This document shows positions 16,532-23,101 of a stretch of DNA of 23,101 bases, in pieces. Position numbers and translations under genes: made by a program. The number at the start of each line of letters is the position of its first letter. Within the stretch, counting starts at the first letter, position 1. Source of the stretch: UBA961 sp041191145 (lineage in GTDB: Bacteria > Bacteroidota > Ignavibacteria > Kapaibacteriales > UBA961). The notes below the pieces were generated by a model. The model was not told the DNA's origin. It searched no databases and saw only the letters and a list, made by a program, of their open reading frames with translations. The stretch lies in the NCBI GenBank assembly GCA_041191145.1, contig JBEEPK010000047.1:1-23101 (forward strand), in the 5' to 3' direction.

Positions 16532-18076
16532 ATGTCAGACAAATTTCAGATACTTGAAGCACTCAAAAAAGAAGCCATGCTCGGTGGTGGTGAGCAAAAA
16601 ATTGCAGATCGACACAAAAAAGGAAAATTGACAGCCCGAGAGCGTCTGGATTTACTACTCGACCCGGATTCTTTCGAAGAGATGGATATGTTTGTCAGAC
16701 ATCGCTCCACGAATTTCGGACTCGAAAAGCAAAGACCTTTGGGCGATGGCGTGATCACCGGGACGGGTCGCATTCATGGCCGTACGGTCTGCGTTTTTTC
16801 ACAAGATTTCACCGTTTTCGGTGGCTCTCTCTCCGAAACTCATGCTGAAAAGATCTGCAAAATCATGGATCTCGCGATGAAAATCGGCGCACCGGTTATT
16901 GGTATCAATGATTCCGGTGGCGCGCGCATCCAAGAAGGTGTGGTATCTCTCGGTGGTTATGCAGACATCTTCCTTCGCAATACTCTTGCCAGTGGCGTGA
17001 TTCCACAAATAAGCGTGATTCTTGGTCCATGCGCCGGCGGTGCAGTGTATTCTCCTGCAATAACTGACTTCGTATTCATGTCAAAAGGTAGTTCGTATAT
17101 GTTTGTCACCGGACCCAATGTGGTTAAAACCGTGACGCATGAAGAAGTGACATTCGAAGAACTTGGAGGTGCTGATACACATGCCTCAAAATCCGGCGTG
17201 GCACATGTTGCTTGCGAAGATGAAGTTGATACTCTCACTCGCGTGCGTGATCTCATGCGCTATTTACCATCCAGCAATACTGCAACATTACCTCATATCC
17301 CAACGGTGGATTTGCCGGATAGAATCTGTACAAGACTCGATACCATCATCCCTGCAAATCCGAATCAACCATATGATATCAAAGATGTGATCAAAACTGT
17401 TGTCGATGAGTCCCAATTCTTTGAAATTCACGCAGACTTTGCCGAGAATATCGTTGTTGGTTTTGCTACGATGAATGGTCGTCCCGTTGGCATTGTTGCC
17501 AATCAACCTGCTTCCATGGCCGGCGTTTTGGATATCAATAGTTCATCCAAAGGTGCTCGATTTGTTCGCTTCTGCGATTGCTTCAATATTCCACTTGTTG
17601 TCTTTGAAGATGTCCCCGGATTTCTCCCCGGCACAGATCAAGAATGGCGTGGCATCATCAGACATGGCGCGAAATTACTCTATGCATTTTGCGAAGCAAC
17701 AGTTCCAAAAGTCACTGTCATCACCAGAAAAGCCTATGGCGGAGCTTATGATGTGATGAATTCCAAACATATTCGCGGTGATTATAATGTGGCTTGGCCT
17801 ACAGCAGAAATCGCAGTGATGGGTGCTAAAGGAGCAGTTGAAATTTTATTCAAAAAAGAAATTGAATCCGCAGAAGATAAAGTTGCAAAAGCTGCTGAAC
17901 TTGAAGCAGCATATAATGCTCAATTCTGTAATCCTTATGCCGCGGCGGAAAGAGGATATATCGATGATGTGATCATACCATCGGACACACGCAAAAAACT
18001 CATTCGCGCTCTTGAATTGCTTGAAACCAAAGAAGATTCGAATCCTTGGAAAAAGCATGGAAATATACCTCTGTGA
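16532..18076 (+). CDS. pccB: Acyl-CoA carboxylase beta subunit (carboxyltransferase), propionyl-CoA type
   Basis: This 514-residue carboxyltransferase moves CO2 from carboxybiotin to an acyl-CoA, most likely propionyl-CoA to give methylmalonyl-CoA. It belongs to the crotonase-fold MmdA/PccB family. Visible blocks are KGKLTARERLDLLLD, SQDFTVFGGSL, NDSGGARIQEGV, GPCAGGAVYSPA (first oxyanion hole, about 167-171), VFEDVPGFLPG and AYGGAYDVMNSKH (second oxyanion hole). Asp407 in GGAYD corresponds to the Asp that favours propionyl over acetyl substrates in the Streptomyces PccB work. It could also act as MmdA of a methylmalonyl-CoA decarboxylase or transcarboxylase. No biotin carboxylase or biotin carrier gene is in the window. 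The ATG has GGAAA about 10 nt upstream. Confidence 0.94.
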   Translation: MSDKFQILEALKKEAMLGGGEQKIADRHKKGKLTARERLDLLLDPDSFEEMDMFVRHRSTNFGLEKQRPLGDGVITGTGRIHGRTVCVFSQDFTVFGGSLSETHAEKICKIMDLAMKIGAPVIGINDSGGARIQEGVVSLGGYADIFLRNTLASGVIPQISVILGPCAGGAVYSPAITDFVFMSKGSSYMFVTGPNVVKTVTHEEVTFEELGGADTHASKSGVAHVACEDEVDTLTRVRDLMRYLPSSNTATLPHIPTVDLPDRICTRLDTIIPANPNQPYDIKDVIKTVVDESQFFEIHADFAENIVVGFATMNGRPVGIVANQPASMAGVLDINSSSKGARFVRFCDCFNIPLVVFEDVPGFLPGTDQEWRGIIRHGAKLLYAFCEATVPKVTVITRKAYGGAYDVMNSKHIRGDYNVAWPTAEIAVMGAKGAVEILFKKEIESAEDKVAKAAELEAAYNAQFCNPYAAAERGYIDDVIIPSDTRKKLIRALELLETKEDSNPWKKHGNIPL

Positions 18077-18102
18077 TTGATTGTTTTCTTCACTACATTT
18101 TC

Positions 18103-18107
18103 GGGGA
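18103..18107 (+). promoter_or_regulatory. Ribosome binding site (GGGGA) fixing the WG-lipoprotein start
   Basis: GGGGA lies 5 nt before the ATG at 18113. It favours that start over the ATG at 18107, which overlaps the site itself, and over the upstream TTG at 18077. Confidence 0.55.
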
Positions 18108-18112
18108 TGAAC

Positions 18113-19015
18113 ATGAAGTCTCTTGGCATGATCGCAATGCTCATACCATTGCTCCTTGCTTGTGGAATTCAAAAGAAAGGTTTTCCTTCTTCTGATTTGA
18201 AACCCAAAATCATTGATGGCGAGCATTATGTATATGTTCTTCCATCAGGTGAACAAGCATTTGTGGATCAATTTGATTATGCCTCTGAATTCGAAGATGG
18301 TTATGCCATCATTTCTGATTCCAATGAAATCTGCGGAATCATTGATTCAACAGGCACAATCATCCTACCATATTCCCATCCTGACTTATGGTTTGCCGGT
18401 GAGGGCATGTATTCTTTCAGAAAGAATGATCGCATCGGATTCATCGATCGCAAAGGAAATATTCGCATTCCGGCAATCTATGGTGGAGATGGCGGTGCAA
18501 GACCTCGCTTTTCCGAAGGCGTATGCGCAGTGATCGATTCGACAGATTCACATTATCTTTTCATAGACAAAAATGGAAGAAAAGTCTTCGATAGAATTGT
18601 AGAAGGAACGCTGGGTGGAGCAGCCACATATTATTTCCCCGAATTCCATGATGGATTATGTGTGGCCCATGACAAATACAAATTCGGCTATATTGATCAT
18701 ACCGGTAAATGGGTCATTCCACCACAATTCGATCAAGCTCATCGATTCAGCGAAGGACTCGCGGCCGTACGCAAGAAAGGACTCGTGATGTTCATTAATA
18801 CAAAAGGTGAAAGAGCAATCTCTCGTTCATTTGGTGCAATTGATGAAGGATGCTGTGGCTTTGATTATGGATTTTTTCAGAATGGAAAAGTGCGAGTGAA
18901 TCTCGACTCAACGCAATCCGACATTGATATCGATGATGCGCGATATGATTATCAAAGAGCCACTTGGGGCATCATTGATACAAAAGGAAATATCCTTGAA
19001 ATAGAAAAGCCATAA
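18113..19015 (+). CDS. WG-repeat lipoprotein
   Basis: This is a 300-residue protein with a lipoprotein signal: MKSLGMIAMLIPLLLAC, lipobox LLAC, lipidated Cys17. The mature protein consists of about six WG-type beta repeats with the pattern G-[FIY]-I-D-xx-G-xxxI-P: CGIIDSTGTIILP, IGFIDRKGNIRIP, LFIDKNGRKVF, FGYIDHTGKWVIPPQFD, MFINTKGERAI and WGIIDTKGNILEI, each followed by an F.EG..AV-type strand. WG repeats are widespread surface or periplasmic modules with no settled function. It begins 36 nt after the carboxylase stop and ends 1 nt before the rhomboid start, so it is likely co-transcribed with both. Confidence 0.87.
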   Translation: MKSLGMIAMLIPLLLACGIQKKGFPSSDLKPKIIDGEHYVYVLPSGEQAFVDQFDYASEFEDGYAIISDSNEICGIIDSTGTIILPYSHPDLWFAGEGMYSFRKNDRIGFIDRKGNIRIPAIYGGDGGARPRFSEGVCAVIDSTDSHYLFIDKNGRKVFDRIVEGTLGGAATYYFPEFHDGLCVAHDKYKFGYIDHTGKWVIPPQFDQAHRFSEGLAAVRKKGLVMFINTKGERAISRSFGAIDEGCCGFDYGFFQNGKVRVNLDSTQSDIDIDDARYDYQRATWGIIDTKGNILEIEKP

Positions 19016-19016
19016 T

Positions 19017-19574
19017 ATGAAGATTCACTATAATTCACCGGTCATTCTCACCTTTTCACTCATGGCATTTGCAGTGATGATACTCTCTGTAATCACTGCA
19101 GGAACCAGTACTTCCCTGCTCTTCACGGCTTGGCCTTCAGGCTTGATGAATCCACTGAGTTATCTACGGATATTCACGCATGTGCTCGGTCATGCTTCAT
19201 GGGAACATCTCTTTGGTAATCTTACGCTTATTCTTTTGATTGGTCCACTGCTCGAAGAAAAATATGGTTCAAAAACAATGCTTGGGATGATGATCATTAC
19301 AGCTCTCATCACTGGAATAATTTCCGTGTTTTTCATGAATACGGGACTTCTCGGAGCAAGTGGAATCGTCTTTATGCTCATTCTTCTCAGCTCCTTTGCG
19401 AATATCAAAAGTGGACATATTCCGCTCACATTCATCATCATCGTTGTGCTGTTTTTGGGCAAGGAATTTTTGGCTTCACTCAAACCCGATACGATCTCAC
19501 AATTTGCTCATATCATGGGTGGCATTTGCGGTGGAATGTTTGGATTCTTGCATACCGATGAGAATATGAGGTGA
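19017..19574 (+). CDS. Rhomboid-family intramembrane serine protease
   Basis: This is a 185-residue membrane protein with about six TM segments (roughly 8-28, 65-80, 86-108, 112-130, 134-153, 163-178), the minimal rhomboid core with no cytoplasmic extension. Key residues are present: HxxxN in TM2 (HLFGN, His64 and Asn68), the catalytic serine in GASG (Ser115) and the catalytic histidine at TM6 (His165 in AHIMGG). The preceding loop YLRIFTHVLGHASWEH is typical of the family's L1 region. It cleaves substrate TM helices within the bilayer; the substrate is unknown. It starts 1 nt after the WG-lipoprotein stop, and its stop lies inside the strong ribosome binding site of the next gene. Confidence 0.92.
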   Translation: MKIHYNSPVILTFSLMAFAVMILSVITAGTSTSLLFTAWPSGLMNPLSYLRIFTHVLGHASWEHLFGNLTLILLIGPLLEEKYGSKTMLGMMIITALITGIISVFFMNTGLLGASGIVFMLILLSSFANIKSGHIPLTFIIIVVLFLGKEFLASLKPDTISQFAHIMGGICGGMFGFLHTDENMR

Positions 19575-19581
19575 TGCTCAA

Positions 19582-20022
19582 ATGGAAAAATCAGCATTGA
19601 ACATATCTCCCACTTTTTCCATTCCGGAGGAAACAATCACCTTCAAAACCATGCGTGCTTCGGGTCCGGGTGGACAGAATGTAAACAAAGTAGAAACCAA
19701 GATTCGACTCATCTATGATTATACTCTGCATGTGAATCTTCCCGGTGAAATACTCAATAGACTATTATCCAATCCTGGAATCACCTATGATGCAAAAGGT
19801 CGAATCGTCATCACCGAGCAAAGTGGAAGAAGTCAATATGAAAACAAGTTATTGGCTTTAAAAACTCTGAAAGCAATGTTCCGAAAGGCAATGATCAAAC
19901 CAAAGATCAGAAAATCCACAATGCCAACCAGAGCTTCAAAAGAGGTGCGTTTGCAATCAAAAAAGATTGATGGAGCAAAGAAAAAATTCAGACAACAGAG
20001 GATTGATACAGATGAAGAATGA
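19582..20022 (+). CDS. arfB: Ribosome rescue peptidyl-tRNA hydrolase ArfB (RF-1 domain protein)
   Basis: This is a 146-residue protein with the release-factor GGQ loop RASGPGGQNVNK (GGQ at residues 30-32) and a long basic C-terminal tail (KKIDGAKKKFRQQR) of the kind that enters the empty mRNA channel. It lacks the codon-reading domains of RF1/RF2, which marks it as ArfB/YaeJ: it hydrolyses peptidyl-tRNA on ribosomes stalled at mRNA ends. Length matches the family (E. coli about 140). GAGGTG, 8-9 nt upstream, is one of the better ribosome binding sites in the window. Its last 11 nt overlap the desaturase gene in another frame. Confidence 0.94.
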   Translation: MEKSALNISPTFSIPEETITFKTMRASGPGGQNVNKVETKIRLIYDYTLHVNLPGEILNRLLSNPGITYDAKGRIVITEQSGRSQYENKLLALKTLKAMFRKAMIKPKIRKSTMPTRASKEVRLQSKKIDGAKKKFRQQRIDTDEE

Positions 20023-21484
20023 TGTGGTCATCATCGGTGCGGGAATTGGTGGAATGAATGCGGGAATGCAATTGGCTTCGCAGGGATACTCCGTGACCAT
20101 TCTCGAGAAACGCTCCGAACCCGGTGGCAAAATGCGCCGGGTTTTTCATGGAGACTGTCTCTTCGATGCAGGTCCATCGCTGATCACCATGCCCTTCATT
20201 CTTCGTGATGCATTCGCACAAACCGGTGCTGTACTTGATGACTTTTTGAAACTACTACCAATAGATCCCATTTGTCATTATCGTTGGCTTGATGGCAAGC
20301 AATATGATTGTCATGCCAATCCACTCAAGCGCAATGAAGAAACAGAGAAGATTTTCGGCAGAAAAAGCATGCATGAAATGAATGCATATCTGGCGCATGC
20401 AAGTAAGGTTTATCATGCAACAAAAGATGTCTTTCTCTTCAATCCATTCGATGGATTCAAAGAATTTTTCAAACGAAAAAATCTCCCACTTTTGCCTGCA
20501 CTTCCTTCACTGAAATTCACAAGCAAGTTTCACACATTCAATGCTGATTATTTTACAAATCCCAAATTGATTCAACTCTTCGATCGCTTTGCTACCTATA
20601 ATGGATCATCGCCCTATCTCGCTCCCGCAACGCTCATGGTGATTCCATTCATCGAACTTGAATATGGTGGGTGGTATCCGGAAGGTGGCATCTATGCAAT
20701 TGCTGAAGCATTTCACAAGAGATGCATGGAATTGGGAGTGAATTTCATTTTCAATGCAGATGTTGACGAGATCATCACAGACAAGAAAACAGCAAATGGC
20801 GTAAAGACAAAAGACGGAAATATGTATGAGGCAAAGCATGTGATTTCCAATGCAGATGTCTATCATGCAAAACATGATTTACTCAAAAAAGTACATACAA
20901 AAAAACCTGAGCTCTCAACTTCCGGTTTTGTGATGCTGATCCCAATGCATAAGAATCCTTTTGAAATGTCGCATCATACAGTTCTTTTTTCAGATGCCTA
21001 TGAGCGTGAATTCACAACGATCTTCAAAGACAAAGAATCACCAGAAGAAATGACCGTATATATCAGTGTTTCGGGAAAGTCCGATCCATCGCAAGTGACC
21101 AATGACAAAGAAAATTGGTTTGTACTCGTAAATACTCCTCCAACATCACAAGCAAACGAATGGAGTGATGAAAAGAAAGCGCGGTATAAGCATCATATTT
21201 TGACGATGATTGAGCGTTTTCTACCTGGAATGCAATCGTATATCGCCGATGAACCATTCATCATTACCCCGGATAATTTTTCCTCAGAATTTCATGCCAC
21301 GGGCGGCTCGCTTTATGGATCTTCGTCGAATTCCATGTTCAGTGCATTCCTCAGACCCACCAATACTGATCCGCATATTCATAATCTCCATCATTGCGGT
21401 GGAAGTGCGCATCCCGGAGGCGGCATTCCACTCGTGATTTTATCGGGTCAATTCGCCGCACAATCAGTCATGGCACATTCCTGA
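20012..21484 (+). CDS. CrtI/CrtD-family carotenoid desaturase (FAD-dependent)
   Basis: This is a 490-residue phytoene-desaturase-superfamily enzyme. The N-terminal FAD dinucleotide motif VIIGAGIGG (Gly9, Gly11, Gly14) is followed by LEKRSEPGGKM and DAGPSLITMP. The C-terminus has GGSAHPGGGIPLVILSGQ, the usual second FAD signature. The central block RFATYNGSSPYLAPATLMVIP, then GGWYPEGGIY, looks more like CrtD-type 1-hydroxycarotenoid 3,4-desaturases than lycopene-forming CrtI, so it may act late in carotenoid modification; this is from recall of family patterns. The ATG at 20012 with AGAGG 10 nt upstream overlaps arfB by 11 nt; an earlier ATG at 19967 would add 15 residues unlike the family. 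No other carotenoid gene is in the window. Confidence 0.87.
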   Translation: MKNDVVIIGAGIGGMNAGMQLASQGYSVTILEKRSEPGGKMRRVFHGDCLFDAGPSLITMPFILRDAFAQTGAVLDDFLKLLPIDPICHYRWLDGKQYDCHANPLKRNEETEKIFGRKSMHEMNAYLAHASKVYHATKDVFLFNPFDGFKEFFKRKNLPLLPALPSLKFTSKFHTFNADYFTNPKLIQLFDRFATYNGSSPYLAPATLMVIPFIELEYGGWYPEGGIYAIAEAFHKRCMELGVNFIFNADVDEIITDKKTANGVKTKDGNMYEAKHVISNADVYHAKHDLLKKVHTKKPELSTSGFVMLIPMHKNPFEMSHHTVLFSDAYEREFTTIFKDKESPEEMTVYISVSGKSDPSQVTNDKENWFVLVNTPPTSQANEWSDEKKARYKHHILTMIERFLPGMQSYIADEPFIITPDNFSSEFHATGGSLYGSSSNSMFSAFLRPTNTDPHIHNLHHCGGSAHPGGGIPLVILSGQFAAQSVMAHS

Positions 21485-21507
21485 TTCTCTCGCCATTCTC
21501 AATTGCT

Positions 21508-21515
21508 TATCTTTG
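21508..21515 (+). promoter_or_regulatory. Candidate Bacteroidota-type -7 promoter element (TATCTTTG)
   Basis: TATCTTTG matches the Bacteroidota consensus TAnnTTTG and lies 23 nt before the start of the NagZ-like gene, in the 54-nt gap after the desaturase. No TTTG -33 element is seen at the expected distance, so support is partial. Confidence 0.3.
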
Positions 21516-21538
21516 CCTTCATTCTTCATTGAAATCCT

Positions 21539-23101
21539 ATGCTTCCGAATCCAGAATCACTCTCAAATGAACTATTGGCCGCGCAATGTATCATGCCACG
21601 ACTTGTTCCGAGAGACTATGCCGAGAATCCAGAATTACAGAAGGAAATTTCCGAGCTTATTCAGCGAGGTATAGGAGGATTTTGTGTATTTCAGGGAGAA
21701 GCGGATCCAACTGCATTGCTGTTACATCAATTACAATTGAATTCTGAGATTCCACTATTGTTCTCAGCAGATTATGAGCATGGTCTCCCGATGCGACTCG
21801 AAGGCGGAACGGACATGCCACATGCAATGAGCATGATGCAAGCACATGATCCGGATGCAACAAAAAAAGCGGCTGGATATATAGCCAAAGAAGCAAGAAC
21901 CATCGGTGTGCATTGGAACTTTGCACCTGTTTGTGATATCAATACCGATACGAATAATCCCATCATCAATATTCGAGCATTTGCTGAATCACCGGAACAG
22001 GCGGAAGCGCATATAACAGCTTTTATTCATGGCACTCAATCTGCCGGAGTAATGGCATGTGCAAAGCATTTTCCGGGTCATGGCAATACCTCAACTGATT
22101 CACATTCTGCATTGCCACTCATTGATTGCTCTCTCAATGAATTGAAATCACGCGAATTCCTCCCATTCAAGACTGCAATCAATGCAGGCGTGAGATCAAT
22201 CATGATTGGTCATCTCGCCATTCCTGCGCTTGATGCATCGGGTCTTCCTGCCTCGCTATCACGCATAATCATGCATGATCTTCTGCGAGAAGAATGGAAA
22301 TATACCGGCATTATCGTGACAGATGCACTCGATATGCATGCAATCAGCAAAACATATTCATCCGCTGAAGCCACCATTGCTTGTTTGCAGGCCGGTGCAA
22401 CCATCGCGCTTGTACCAGACAATGCAATTGAGGCATTGAATGGTTTGATTGAACATGTGAATACACATCCCGAATTCAGAGAAGTACTCATCGAGAATGT
22501 CAAACGCATATTTGCAGAAAAAGAATGGTGTGATATGAGTGAGAAACCACAATTGCAATCACCTCTTGACTCTAAAGTGATGGAAGAACATGCAATGCAT
22601 GCACTCAATATGGCGAAGAAAGGATTACGAGTACATGATCCCAAATCATTATTGCCAATTCCCGAAACAGCATCTTTTGCTGCATTTGCAGTATTGGGAG
22701 ATGAGTCCGAACAAACCTTGGAAAAAGGGATTTCACTCTTTCGCGTGATGGCACAATCGCTCGAACAAGAATGTGATTTGGGTTTTATTAATAAAGATAT
22801 CACGATAGAAGAAGCACAAGAATTCGCAGAAACCATCAAAGATGTGGATACTGTGATTCTCGGTTTACTTATGAAACCGCAGTCATATAAAGGAACAATC
22901 GGCATCAATCCGGAAATAGCCCAAGCAATTGACATACTCACAAAAGACAAGAAGACCATCGCCTTTTTATTGGGAAGTCCATATCTGCACTCATCTATTT
23001 CTGCCGATGCATATGTATGTGCATTTTCCGATGCACTTCCCTCCATCGCAGCGGCCGCATTGACATTGTCCGGTAGATCATTCGGCAAAGAATGGAGTTC
23101 A
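21539..23101 (+). CDS. nagZ: Glycoside hydrolase family 3, NagZ-like beta-N-acetylglucosaminidase (3' partial)
   Basis: The frame is open from the ATG at 21539 to the last base of the window (521 codons with no stop), so the C-terminus is missing. NagZ removes beta-linked GlcNAc from GlcNAc-anhydroMurNAc muropeptides. The diagnostic KHFPGHGNTSTDSH (residues 176-189) supplies the Asp187/His189 dyad that acts as general acid/base in NagZ enzymes, and VTDALDM supplies the nucleophile Asp262. NFAPVCDIN (127-135) is also typical. It is longer than E. coli NagZ and continues into a GH3 C-terminal alpha/beta domain, as in the two-domain Bacillus subtilis enzyme. No signal peptide is seen, so it is probably cytoplasmic and fits recycling together with MurQ. 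Confidence 0.9.
   Translation, partial: MLPNPESLSNELLAAQCIMPRLVPRDYAENPELQKEISELIQRGIGGFCVFQGEADPTALLLHQLQLNSEIPLLFSADYEHGLPMRLEGGTDMPHAMSMMQAHDPDATKKAAGYIAKEARTIGVHWNFAPVCDINTDTNNPIINIRAFAESPEQAEAHITAFIHGTQSAGVMACAKHFPGHGNTSTDSHSALPLIDCSLNELKSREFLPFKTAINAGVRSIMIGHLAIPALDASGLPASLSRIIMHDLLREEWKYTGIIVTDALDMHAISKTYSSAEATIACLQAGATIALVPDNAIEALNGLIEHVNTHPEFREVLIENVKRIFAEKEWCDMSEKPQLQSPLDSKVMEEHAMHALNMAKKGLRVHDPKSLLPIPETASFAAFAVLGDESEQTLEKGISLFRVMAQSLEQECDLGFINKDITIEEAQEFAETIKDVDTVILGLLMKPQSYKGTIGINPEIAQAIDILTKDKKTIAFLLGSPYLHSSISADAYVCAFSDALPSIAAAALTLSGRSFGKEWSS

Noticed and set aside
22210..23088. 292-codon minus-strand ORF opposite the NagZ-like gene
   Set aside because: It is antisense to a frame with intact GH3 motifs and has low-complexity Ser/Ala/Cys-rich composition typical of a shadow ORF.

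Overview
The window looks like chromosomal DNA from a Bacteroidota/FCB-group bacterium, most plausibly a Kapabacteria/Ignavibacteria-like lineage (inference). The main reasons are two secreted proteins built from choice-of-anchor-D/ASH-like beta-sandwich repeats ending in type IX secretion (T9SS) type A sorting tails, an IgGFc-binding domain, a DUF2723 membrane glycosyltransferase-like protein, a BBP2-type porin, a WG-repeat lipoprotein and a carotenoid desaturase of the Bacteroidota type. DNA is AT-leaning and genes are packed with very short gaps or 4-nt ATGA/GTGA overlaps. No tRNA, rRNA, CRISPR array, insertion sequence or prophage was seen.

Layout. (1) 1-6049, plus strand: a five-gene run of a 5'-truncated T9SS cargo protein, an alpha/beta hydrolase, a small lipoprotein, folP (dihydropteroate synthase) and the DUF2723 protein; the first four are linked by three successive ATGA stop/start overlaps. 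(2) 11214-6052, minus strand: a five-gene run of xerC, an SDR oxidoreductase, murQ, pyruvate kinase (broken by a frameshift exactly before the catalytic KIE motif) and an outer-membrane beta-barrel protein. It converges on block 1 with only 2 nt between stop codons. (3) 16187-11331, minus strand: a single 1618-residue secreted protein (signal peptide, IgGFc-binding domain, ASH-like repeats including a 645-nt tandem duplication, cohesin-like domain, T9SS tail), closed by a strong intrinsic terminator. (4) 16188-16531: a 344-nt divergent intergenic region, the only long gap. (5) 16532-23101, plus strand: acyl-CoA (propionyl-CoA type) carboxylase beta subunit, WG-repeat lipoprotein, six-TM rhomboid protease, ArfB ribosome-rescue factor, CrtI/CrtD-family carotenoid desaturase and a GH3/NagZ-like glucosaminidase that runs off the window end.

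How the genes fit together. Much of the window is cell-envelope biology: two T9SS-exported surface proteins, two lipoproteins, a porin, a rhomboid, and a PMT-like enzyme next to a cargo protein that is dense in the D-[ST]-[AILVMT] O-glycosylation sequon known from Bacteroidota. MurQ and the cytoplasmic NagZ-like enzyme are two non-adjacent steps of peptidoglycan recycling. The rest is housekeeping (folate, central carbon, chromosome dimer resolution, ribosome rescue). The observations most worth checking are the pyruvate kinase lesion, which fits a 14-nt deletion between AAGAT repeats, the architecture of the giant surface protein, and the sequon-rich cargo plus DUF2723 pairing. I did not find a clear new defence or mobile system.
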